A DNA stretch of 17,064 nt from an uncultured Rikenellaceae bacterium (GTDB lineage: Bacteria > Bacteroidota > Bacteroidia > Bacteroidales > Rikenellaceae), in the NCBI GenBank assembly GCA_947054185.1, contig CAMRVW010000028.1, positions 1 to 17,064 of the forward strand. Reading direction: 5' to 3'. Position numbers and translations under genes: made by a program. A model generated the notes under the pieces. It saw only the letters and a list, made by a program, of their open reading frames with translations, ran no database searches and had not been told where the DNA came from. Below, piece by piece: positions 7,129-13,872 of this stretch; position 1 is the first letter of the stretch; each line of letters begins with the position of its first letter.

Positions 7129-8871
7129 ATGTACAGAACTCACACTTGTGGAGAGCTTCGCAAGGAGCATGCGGGCAGCCGTGTAACGTTGGCCGGCTGG
7201 GTTCAGAAGGTGCGCACCCTCGGAGCCATGACATTTATCGACATACGCGACCGTTACGGCATAACGCAGCTTGTGGCTGACGATACGTCGACCGACAAGA
7301 TAAGGGAGCAGGCCGCGTCGTTGGGTCGCGAGTTTGTCGTTGCGGCCACCGGCACCGTGCGCGAGCGCGCCTCCAAGAACGGCAAGATAGCCACGGGCGA
7401 CATAGAGATAGCCCTTGAGGGCATAGAGGTGCTCAACAGCTCTCAGCTGCCCCCCTTCACCATAGAAGAGCAGAGCGACGGCGGCGACGAGCTTCGCATG
7501 CGCTATCGTTACCTCGACCTGCGCCGCGCTCCGTTGCGCCGTGCCATGGAGCTGAGGCACCGCATGGCTTTCGAGATACGCCGCTATCTCGACTCTCACG
7601 GCTTTCTCGAGATAGAGACCCCATATCTTATCAAGTCCACCCCCGAGGGAGCCCGCGACTTTGTGGTGCCCTCGCGCATGAATCCGGGCGAGTTTTACGC
7701 TCTGCCCCAGTCTCCGCAGACATTCAAGCAGTTGCTCATGGTGGCAGGTTATGACCGCTATTTCCAGATTGTGCGCTGCTTCAGAGACGAAGACCTGCGC
7801 GCCGACCGTCAGCCCGAGTTTACCCAGGTCGACTGCGAGATGTCTTTCATAGACCGCGAAGATATATTGCAGACCTTCGAGGGTCTTATCAAAGAGCTGT
7901 TCAGAAGCGTCAAAGGGGTGGAGTTTGCCGATCCGTTTCCCCGCATGAGCTTCGACGAGGCCATGGAGCGTTACGGTTGCGACAAGCCCGACATACGCTT
8001 CGACATGCTTATAAACGATGTGTCGCAAGAGGTCAAAGGTGCCGGCTTCGGCGTGTTCGACTCGGCCGACTATGTGGGTGCCCTGTGTGTCAAGGGGTGC
8101 GCCTCTTACACGCGCAAGCAGCTTGACGAGCTGACCGCCTTTGTGAAGCGTCCGCAGGTGGGTGCAAGCGGCATGGTATATATACGCATGGATGAGGGCG
8201 GGCCCAAATCGAGCGTTGACAAGTTCTATTCGCCCGATCACCTGAGTCGCATCGCCGCCCGTTGCGGTGCCGACAAAGGCGACCTGGTGCTGATATTGTG
8301 CGGACCCAGGAAAAAGACCCTTGCCGCCCTTTGCGCTCTCAGGTTGGAGTTGGGCGACAGGTTGGGCCTGCGCCACCCCGACACTTACGCCCCCTTGTGG
8401 GTGGTCGACTTCCCGTTGCTTGAGTGGGACGATGAGACAGGCCGTTTCTATGCCATGCACCACCCGTTCACCTCGCCCAAGAAAGAAGACTTCCACCTGC
8501 TGGAGAGCGATCCCGGCAAGGTGCGCGCCGATGCCTATGACTTCGTGCTCAACGGCGTGGAGGTGGGCGGCGGCTCTATCAGGATACACGACACCGAGGT
8601 GCAGAAGAGGATGTTCTCCGTTTTGGGATTCACTCCCGAGAGCGCGCAAGAGCAGTTCGGCTTCCTTATCGACGCCTTCAAGTATGGCGCTCCTCCCCAC
8701 GGCGGCATAGCCTTCGGCCTCGACCGTTGGTGCTCGCTCTTCGGCGGCAGCGAGTCTATACGCGACTATATCGCATTCCCCAAGAACAACTCGGGGCGCG
8801 ATACCATGATAGACTCACCCTCGCCCGTCAGCCCGGAGCAGCTCAAGGAGTTAAGCATCGTCCTCAGGTAA
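7129..8871 (+). CDS. aspS: Aspartyl-tRNA synthetase
   Basis: Class IIb synthetase that charges tRNA-Asp. Using the ATG at 7129 gives 580 residues starting MYRTHTCGELR, the usual bacterial N-terminus, so earlier in-frame starts from 7066 are rejected. An OB-fold anticodon-binding domain spans about 1-110. The class II core follows, with motif 2 FRDEDLRADRQPEFTQVD (218-235). The bacterial GAD insertion is at about 290-410. Motif 3 is GGIAFGLDRW (525-534). Leu31 and Lys83 occupy the numbered positions linked to discriminating (tRNA-Asp-only) enzymes, but this rests on rough alignment. The stop is 2 bp before the SGNH gene, so it is the first gene of a three-gene operon. Confidence 0.97.
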   Translation: MYRTHTCGELRKEHAGSRVTLAGWVQKVRTLGAMTFIDIRDRYGITQLVADDTSTDKIREQAASLGREFVVAATGTVRERASKNGKIATGDIEIALEGIEVLNSSQLPPFTIEEQSDGGDELRMRYRYLDLRRAPLRRAMELRHRMAFEIRRYLDSHGFLEIETPYLIKSTPEGARDFVVPSRMNPGEFYALPQSPQTFKQLLMVAGYDRYFQIVRCFRDEDLRADRQPEFTQVDCEMSFIDREDILQTFEGLIKELFRSVKGVEFADPFPRMSFDEAMERYGCDKPDIRFDMLINDVSQEVKGAGFGVFDSADYVGALCVKGCASYTRKQLDELTAFVKRPQVGASGMVYIRMDEGGPKSSVDKFYSPDHLSRIAARCGADKGDLVLILCGPRKKTLAALCALRLELGDRLGLRHPDTYAPLWVVDFPLLEWDDETGRFYAMHHPFTSPKKEDFHLLESDPGKVRADAYDFVLNGVEVGGGSIRIHDTEVQKRMFSVLGFTPESAQEQFGFLIDAFKYGAPPHGGIAFGLDRWCSLFGGSESIRDYIAFPKNNSGRDTMIDSPSPVSPEQLKELSIVLR

Positions 8872-8873
8872 CG

Positions 8874-10409
8874 ATGGCAGAGAGGATGTGTCGCAGGCTC
8901 GTTTTGGCGTTGCTGTCGTTGATTGCGGCGGGATGCGATGCCTCGGCCGCCTCATGGCAGGGGCAGGCCGGTTGCGGTCTCGACACGGCATATATGTCCT
9001 CGTTCGGGTTTATAGATCGCCGCTCTAATGTCATAGAGGCGCCCGACTCGCTGTTGGAGCCTCTGATGGATCATCTGCGCCGGCTTAAAAGAGGTGCGGC
9101 GGGCAGGGGTGACAGGCTGTCGGTGTTGCACATAGGCGACTCGCACATACAGGCCGACATGATGACGGGGCCCATGCGCACCATGATGCAGAGCCTTTTC
9201 GGCAATGCGGGGCGCGGTCTGGTGTCGCCATTGAAGCTGGCGCACACCAATGAGCCGCCCGATTATTCGATAACCTCGTCGGTGCGTTGGCAGTCTGCCG
9301 ACTGCATAAAGCGTCATCCCGCTTTCGAGCCCGGCATGACGGGCATGGCCATAAGCACACCCGAGAGCAGCTTTGCCCTCACCATAAGGGTGTTCGACAA
9401 AGAGGGACGGTCGGACGGACGCTTCAACACCGTAAGAGCCTATCACTCGCCGTCGTCCTCACCTTTGTGCGTTGACGGATGCGGCAATGTCGCAGGGGCC
9501 GACACGGTGCCGTCGTGGTGCTCGACCATTGAGCTTAGCCGGCTCACCGACACCCTTACGCTCACGCCCCAAGGAGGCAGAGGGGCGGGGGAGTATTGGG
9601 GCTTCAGTCTCGAGAACGGCCGCGGCGGCGTCATCTATCATTCGATAGGCATAAACGGCGCCTGCTTCGCCCATTTCTCGCGCATAAGCGATAATATGGA
9701 GCGCACCTCATGCCTTGCCCCCGAGTTGATCATAATATCTTTGGGCACCAATGAGGCGTCGACATCGTCCTTCAGCGAAGAGTTCTTTTACGGACAGATA
9801 GAGTCCATGGTGGCCCCCTTGCGCAGGGTGCATCCCAAGGCGCTGTTTGTGCTCACCACGCCGGCACAGAACTTCCGGCGTACGCGCAGAGGCATGTTGC
9901 CCAACGACAATATTGTCAGGGCGCGCGATGTGATTGCAGGTTATGCCCGCGACAAGGACTTGGCTCTTTGGGATATGTATAAGGTGTGCGGCGCTGATTC
10001 GGCGGCGGTCGAGTGGTATAAGGCGGGTCTTATGGCTCGCGACAGGATACATTACACCGAAGATGGTTACCGTCTTCAGGCCATGTTGCTCTTCGAGGCT
10101 CTCATGACCTCTTACGACAGGTCGCTTGTCGCCGAGCGTGAACGTGTCGCGGCCTCTGTGGGCATAGAGTCGGTTGTCAGGCGTCAGGGCGAGTTGCTGT
10201 CAGGGGCGTTGGGTGGATGGCCGGATCCTTTGAGGTTGCCGCTTGTGGCGTTTGACGAGCTTAAGGCTCGCAAGAGACGTCCGCTTTTCAGGCTCCCCGA
10301 CAGGCTGGCGGCAAAAAGGGCCGATCGGCACGGCAGAGGATGCCGGTTCGGTCGATTCGGTCGTGACGGTGCGGGTGTCATTGGCGGTGGCGGACGATTT
10401 TGCCGATGA
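8874..10409 (+). CDS. SGNH/GDSL hydrolase-like envelope protein; 3' end probably frameshifted
   Basis: From the ATG at 8874, 2 bp after aspS, the product is 511 residues. The N-terminal hydrophobic stretch (LVLALLSLIAAGCDASA) is a signal peptide with a weak lipobox at the Cys, so export is expected. SGNH blocks are present: IGDSHIQAD with nucleophile S90 (block I), SLGTNEA with N293 (block III), and DRIHYTEDGY with D390 and H393 (block V). Such proteins act as O-acetyltransferases or esterases on polysaccharides. The MBOAT gene next to it suggests an acetylation pair. The last 30 or so residues are a Gly/Arg-rich string unlike the rest, while the +1 frame stays open to 10665. A one-base expansion of A5 at 10313-10317 would explain this. 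The start could also be the ATG at 8886. Confidence 0.8.
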   Translation: MAERMCRRLVLALLSLIAAGCDASAASWQGQAGCGLDTAYMSSFGFIDRRSNVIEAPDSLLEPLMDHLRRLKRGAAGRGDRLSVLHIGDSHIQADMMTGPMRTMMQSLFGNAGRGLVSPLKLAHTNEPPDYSITSSVRWQSADCIKRHPAFEPGMTGMAISTPESSFALTIRVFDKEGRSDGRFNTVRAYHSPSSSPLCVDGCGNVAGADTVPSWCSTIELSRLTDTLTLTPQGGRGAGEYWGFSLENGRGGVIYHSIGINGACFAHFSRISDNMERTSCLAPELIIISLGTNEASTSSFSEEFFYGQIESMVAPLRRVHPKALFVLTTPAQNFRRTRRGMLPNDNIVRARDVIAGYARDKDLALWDMYKVCGADSAAVEWYKAGLMARDRIHYTEDGYRLQAMLLFEALMTSYDRSLVAERERVAASVGIESVVRRQGELLSGALGGWPDPLRLPLVAFDELKARKRRPLFRLPDRLAAKRADRHGRGCRFGRFGRDGAGVIGGGGRFCR

Positions 10410-10665
10410 TGCCGGCATAAATGTCGACACGTGCGCAACTCGTCGTAAGGGTGTGCTTTACAGGGTGTTGGCGCGAGGAGGCAGGCGTGACGATGTTGTC
10501 GGTTCGACAATGGAATACAAGGCTCACGGGCGGGATGGCATTGCCGGTTCGACGACTGAAAACAATACGGTGAAAGGGGAGGGCGTAAAGAGTGTTATAA
10601 TAAAAAAAACGCGCCACAAGGAGGCGTCAGGCGATAGAGAGAGGGTGAGCGATGTGGCAGATTGA
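10318..10665 (+). other. Probable out-of-frame C-terminal continuation of the SGNH protein
   Basis: In the +1 frame relative to the SGNH gene, the sequence is open from before the A5 run to the TGA at 10663-10665. It encodes about 115 residues (GPIGTAEDAGSVDSVV... to ...VSDVAD). Codon choice (ATA, GAT, GTG, GCC, TCG) resembles the neighbours, and the frame ends overlapping the MBOAT start by 14 bp, typical of tight operons. Dropping one A from 10313-10317 fuses it to the SGNH domain. The tail is hydrophilic with no recognised domain. Alternatives are a sequencing error, a real disabling or phase-variable indel, or a chance open frame. Confidence 0.5.
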
Positions 10666-12145
10666 TATGGACAAGCTCTCGGAGCTGATGACATACAGTG
10701 TGAGTAATCCGTTGATTTTCAGCAGCGGATTGTTCCTGTTTTTGTTTGCGGCATTCTCTCTGTTTTACTCGCTCACCTCGCGCACGGTGCTGTTGAGGGT
10801 CGTTTACGTCACCCTCTTTTCTCTCTATTTCTATTACAAGTCGAGCGGGTTTTATTTCCTGCTTCTGATATTGGTGGCCACCTCCGACTTCATCATAGGC
10901 CGTGCCATATACGCCTCGGCAGACCTGAAGCGTCGCAAGATGTTGGTGGGGCTGAGCGTTGCCATGGATATAGGCATGTTGGCCTATTTCAAGTACACCA
11001 ATATGCTGGTGGATATGTTGAACTCGGTGTTCGGCGGCCACATCGAGATGGGCGAGATATTCCTTCCGATAGGCATATCTTTCTTTACCTTCCAGTCGCT
11101 CAGTTACATAATAGACATATATCGCCATCGGTTGAGGCCCCTTACGCGTTGGATAGACTATCTGTTTTACATATCGTTCTTTCCTCAGCTTGTGGCCGGC
11201 CCCATTGTCAGGGCGCGCGATTTCATACCTCAGATATATCGCAACCCGCTCACCGTCTCGCGAAGCATGTTTGGCGAAGGGGTGTTTTTGGTCACCTGCG
11301 GACTGTTCAAAAAGGCGGTCATATCAGACTTCATAAGCATGAACTTTGTCGACCGTGTGTTTGACAACCCTTTGTTATACACCGGTTTGGAAAACCTGTT
11401 CGGAGTTTACGGTTATGCGCTTCAGATATATTGCGACTTTTCGGGTTATTCAGATATGGCCATAGGCATAGCCCTGTTGTTGGGATTTCGGTTTAACAAA
11501 AACTTCGATTCGCCTTACAAGTCGGCAACCATAACGGAGTTTTGGCGGCGTTGGCACATATCGCTCTCGTCGTGGCTGAAAGACTATCTTTATATATCGT
11601 TGGGGGGTAATCGCAGAGGTACGTTGCGGACATATTGCAACCTCTTAATAACCATGGTGTTGGGAGGTTTGTGGCATGGCGCATCGTTGCGTTTCATAAT
11701 ATGGGGGGCCATTCACGGCGTCTCGCTGGCTGTGCATAAGATGCTGATGGCTTTCTCGCCGCTCTTCAAGGCGCAGGGCATGGACATGAAAAGCAGCGTG
11801 TGGAGGGTGTTGGGCATAGTGCTCACATTTCATCTGGTGTGCGTGGGGTGGGTCTTCTTCAGGGCCGAAGACATGGAGACGGTCAAGGATATTTTCTCGC
11901 AGATATTCACATCGTTCAATCTGTCGGTGTTGCCCGAATTTATTGTCGGTTACAAAGGGGTGATATTGCTTATGATAGTGGGGTACACCCTTCACTTTCT
12001 GCCCGACAGGTTTGAAACGCAGGCCAAGCGATGGGCCACCGAGCTGCCCATGGCATTGCAGGCCCTTGTTATAGCATTGCTTATATGGCTTGTGATGCAG
12101 GTCAAGAGCGGTGACATTCAGCCTTTTATATATTTCCAGTTCTGA
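10652..12145 (+). CDS. MBOAT family O-acyltransferase (AlgI/PatA/DltB-like)
   Basis: A 497-residue polytopic membrane protein with roughly ten or more hydrophobic helices. MBOAT signatures are present: ITEFWRRWHISLSSWLKDYL (about 294-313) containing H302, LYISLGGNR, then GGLWHGAS with the invariant histidine H342. The IYCDFSGYSDMAIG block near 256-269 is shared by AlgI and DltB. These enzymes pass acetyl or D-alanyl groups across the membrane to partner proteins that modify alginate, peptidoglycan, teichoic acid or other glycans. The SGNH protein directly upstream is the likely partner; the substrate is unknown. A start at 10667 (MDKLSEL) is also possible. A terminator-like hairpin follows at 12262-12276. 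Confidence 0.93.
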   Translation: MWQIDMDKLSELMTYSVSNPLIFSSGLFLFLFAAFSLFYSLTSRTVLLRVVYVTLFSLYFYYKSSGFYFLLLILVATSDFIIGRAIYASADLKRRKMLVGLSVAMDIGMLAYFKYTNMLVDMLNSVFGGHIEMGEIFLPIGISFFTFQSLSYIIDIYRHRLRPLTRWIDYLFYISFFPQLVAGPIVRARDFIPQIYRNPLTVSRSMFGEGVFLVTCGLFKKAVISDFISMNFVDRVFDNPLLYTGLENLFGVYGYALQIYCDFSGYSDMAIGIALLLGFRFNKNFDSPYKSATITEFWRRWHISLSSWLKDYLYISLGGNRRGTLRTYCNLLITMVLGGLWHGASLRFIIWGAIHGVSLAVHKMLMAFSPLFKAQGMDMKSSVWRVLGIVLTFHLVCVGWVFFRAEDMETVKDIFSQIFTSFNLSVLPEFIVGYKGVILLMIVGYTLHFLPDRFETQAKRWATELPMALQALVIALLIWLVMQVKSGDIQPFIYFQF

Positions 12146-12153
12146 GATGGCGC

Positions 12154-12220
12154 TTTTGCGGACACTGCCGTTTATTTTGCGGACACTGCCGTTTATTTTG
12201 CTGACACTGCCGTTTTTGCT
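12154..12220 (+). repeat. 21-bp tandem repeat after the MBOAT gene
   Basis: TTTTGCGGACACTGCCGTTTA occurs twice without change (12154-12174, 12175-12195). A third diverged unit TTTTGCTGACACTGCCGTT and a fourth partial TTTGCTGGCACTGCC lead directly into the terminator module. The motif resembles the ATGCCGTTTTGATTTGCAGG stretch at the S41 gene end, suggesting amplification of the module's 5' edge. Confidence 0.8.
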
Positions 12221-12488
12221 GGCACTGCCTCCGGCGGCCCTTCCGGGGGAGGGGTCTCGGAGGGGTCTCGGACCCCCTTTTGATATTTTTTGAGGACAAA
12301 AACTAAAACCGATATGATATAAAGGGGGTTTCGACTTGGGTCTCACACCTTTACTCTTATTTTTCGTTTTTGGCCCTGAGGCTGAATGCCTAAAGGATGT
12401 CAAACATGGGCCACGACCGCTTCGCAGAAGAGTGCAAGAGCAACGCGGAAAACATAAACGGAAGCACTGCGGCAAAACATCGGCGGGC
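12216..12488 (+). repeat. 3' terminator module, left copy (arm of a long inverted repeat)
   Basis: Roughly 270 bp, matching the reverse complement of 13599-13871. Two conserved blocks are 12216-12307 (GGCACTGCCTCCGGCGGCCC, then CTTCCGGGGGAGGGG, the terminator hairpin, TTTTGAGGA and AACTAAA) and about 12365-12488. The second block includes GCTGAATGCCT, GACCGCTTCGCAGAAGAGTG, CAAGAGCAA and ACATAAACGGAAG. By eye the second block is about 85-90 percent identical; the middle (12308-12364) is unrelated. The CTTC-GCA-GAAG mini-hairpin is kept in both. This copy begins about 70 bp after the MBOAT stop, in the gene's orientation. Confidence 0.85.
12262..12281 (+). terminator. Intrinsic terminator of the aspS-SGNH-MBOAT operon
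   Basis: GGGGTC (12262-12267), loop TCG, GACCCC (12271-12276), then CTTTT: a perfect 6-bp GC-rich stem followed by a T-run. The preceding GGGGTCTCGGA is duplicated here but not in the right copy. The matching minus-strand hairpin is at 13822-13836. Confidence 0.7.
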
Positions 12489-12504
12489 GTTTCTAATGCT
12501 GCGG

Positions 12505-12960
12505 CAGGCCGACCTGCGGTCTGCCACATGGGGCGCGGATTAGGAATCGAGAGAGTGAGGATGTGATTTTTGCATAACGGAGAGCGGAACGGAGCCTGCG
12601 GAGGGCAGGGCGTGGAGGTGATGGGCGGCGGGGGTGTGCTTTAGTCACTGCGATATATATTGCTCTGCGGTGTGCGGCCCTCCGTTGGGGGAATTTCCTG
12701 CCCACCGCGAGGTGCGGGCCGCTCGGGCTATCGTTCCTTAGCCCGTCACAAGGAACAGGCTTACGGCATACTTCGTAATGCCGGGATAAGGAACAGTGTG
12801 CGGTTTTCGTTTCACTCAGACCGCTGTGTGGGCCGACCTGCGGTCGGCCGCATCGGCGTGGAGGTCGAGGGCGTGATGAGGCTCGGGCGTGATGAGTGAA
12901 ACAGACGGGCGGCACCTTGGATTGGTTGGGGTGCCGTGCCTTTGGCCTGACGGAGCCACG
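12505..12960 (+). repeat. Dispersed structured intergenic repeat, copy B (with a degenerate upstream unit)
   Basis: The core at about 12671-12830 has GTGCGGCCCTCCGTTGGGGG, GGGCCGCTCGGG, CACAAGGAA, CAGGCTTACGGCAT, GTGTGCGGTTTTCGTTTCAC and CAGACCG, as in copies A and C. It is followed by GGCGTGGAGG(T)CGAGGGC and AGACGGGCGGCACCT as in copy A. Stems seen are GGGCTA/TAGCCC (12725-12730 with 12739-12744), CGGCAT/ATGCCG (12764-12769 with 12778-12783) and the perfect hairpin GGCCGACC-TGC-GGTCGGCC (12831-12849). A degenerate partial unit at 12507-12650 repeats GGCCGACCTGCGGTC and GGCGTGGAGG. Several open frames cross it but none looks like a protein. Confidence 0.85.
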
Positions 12961-13062
12961 GGCCGAGCCTGGGAGGCAAGGCGGGGAGGGTCTTGGGCGG
13001 CAGTTGGGTGCCCAAGTCACTAAACTATAATTGCCAAACGGGGTTACGGGCCTCCTGGGGGG

Positions 13063-13432
13063 GAGGGTCGGCCCGTTGCGGCCTCGTTGCCTCAGCCGCC
13101 CTGCCGGCACAAAAGCCATGCAGAGATGTGATGCGCTTAACAGTCGTGTTCAAGTGTCATTATTCCCAGCGTGTCACTAAGACGCAGGCCTCCGCGGGGG
13201 ATTTTCTGCCCACCGCGAGGGTCGGCCCGTTGCGGCCTCGTGCCTCAGCCGCCCTGCCGGCACGAAAGCCATGCAGAGATGTGATGTGCTTAACAATCGT
13301 GTTCAAGTGTCATTATTTCCAGCGTGTCACTAAGACGCAGGCCTCCGCGGTGGGATTTTCTGCCCACCGCGAGGTTCGGCCCGTTGCGGCCGAGGAACGA
13401 GGCCGCCCTGCCGGTGCGAAAACCTGCTGAGC
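13063..13432 (+). repeat. 154-bp tandem duplication plus a partial third unit
   Basis: Two adjacent units, 13063-13216 and 13217-13370, differ at only a few positions (for example AGTCGTG/AATCGTG, TTCCC/TTTCC, plus compensating one-base indels). A third unit starts at 13371 and diverges after about 50 bp. Each unit carries GGCCCGTTGCGGCC, CCGCCCTGCCGGCAC, AAGCCATGCAGAGATGTGAT and CACTAAGACGCAGGCCTCCG. GCCCACCGCGAGG at the unit end is also found inside copy B (about 12698-12712), so the tandem probably grew out of the dispersed repeat. GGTGGG/CCCACC pairs across the end of unit 2. Confidence 0.9.
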
Positions 13433-13539
13433 ACAAAAATGTCGGGTCAAAACATGCAGACAAAAACATTCGGAGTAAAACCTCGCGACAAAATAGTGTC
13501 GATATCAAAAGCCTCGGAGCACATCCTGCCCGCATAAAA
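13419..13539. repeat. Spaced A-tract array
   Basis: Runs of four or five A start at about 13419, 13435, 13449, 13462, 13477, 13490, 13507 and 13536, mostly 13-17 bp apart and separated by GC-richer spacers. It follows the repeat block, as the array at 325-403 follows copy A. The spacing does not match helical phasing, so strong bending is not predicted. Confidence 0.5.
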
Positions 13540-13718
13540 GCCTGTTGAGATAAGACCCGTGCGGGGCGAAAGTTAGGTATTCGGCAAGTGTTGGTGTCTG
13601 CCCGTTATGCTTTGCGCAACTCTTCCGTTTATGTTTGCCGCATTGCTCTTGCACTCTTCTGCGAAGCGGTCATGGCCCGTGTTTTGAAATGCTTCAGGCA
13701 TTCAGCCAAGAGCCAAAA

Positions 13719-13785
13719 ACGTTAATATCTCATAAAGATTCGCACGTCCTAAGACTGCGTAATCTTCTTTATTAGATATTAACGT
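13719..13785. repeat. 67-nt near-perfect hairpin inside the right module
   Basis: ACGTTAATATCT (13719-13730) pairs perfectly with AGATATTAACGT (13774-13785). After one mismatch, ATAAA pairs TTTAT, then GATT/AATC, CGCA/TGCG and GTC/GAC close on a CTAA loop, with only small bulges (TTC, T, C). The outer stem is AT-rich in a GC-rich setting and ends in ACGT. It resembles a small MITE-like insertion or a stable RNA hairpin. The left module has unrelated sequence at this place. Confidence 0.7.
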
Positions 13786-13821
13786 ACTTTCCCTTTAGTT
13801 GTTCCTCAAAAACATCAAAAT

Positions 13822-13836
13822 GGGGTCCGTGACCCC
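13822..13836 (-). terminator. Intrinsic terminator of the S41 protease operon
   Basis: On the minus strand: GGGGTC, loop ACG, GACCCC, then ATTTTGATG. The perfect 6-bp stem is the same as at 12262-12276 with a loop change (ACG for TCG). It starts about 35 bp after the S41 stop codon. Confidence 0.7.
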
Positions 13837-13872
13837 TCCCCCGGAAGGGCCGCCGGAGGCAGTGCCTGCAAA

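Larger units (their letters stand above)
13599..13871 (-). repeat. 3' terminator module, right copy (arm of a long inverted repeat)
   Basis: Reverse-complement counterpart of 12216-12488, placed directly after the S41 stop codon and in that gene's orientation. Conserved blocks are 13794-13871 and about 13599-13720. The middle (13721-13793) differs completely from the left copy and holds a long hairpin. So the module has fixed ends and a replaceable centre. Homology reaches the final codons of the S41 gene (ATGCCGTTTTGA). Confidence 0.85.

Noticed and set aside
7045..8700. 551-codon minus-strand open frame antisense to aspS
   Set aside because: It lies wholly opposite a full-length, motif-complete aspartyl-tRNA synthetase. 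Its translation is His/Gly/Val-rich with no domain, as expected from GC-rich shadow frames.
12308..12364. Hairpin in the left module equivalent to the right-module palindrome
   Set aside because: Only weak pairing (AAAGG with CCTTT) could be found, with no sequence kinship to 13719-13785.
12493..13430. Open frames crossing the repeat region (208 codons minus, 145 codons plus)
   Set aside because: They run through tandem and dispersed repeats in several frames with no consistent protein. The repeated peptide segments come from the 154-bp duplication.
13063..13432. CRISPR-like array
   Set aside because: The unit is 154 bp and contiguous, with no short repeat/spacer alternation, and there are no cas genes.
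12216..13871. Invertible DNA switch bounded by the long inverted repeat
   Set aside because: The arms differ in their centres and by about 10 percent elsewhere. The enclosed segment has no visible promoter, and no recombinase gene is nearby.
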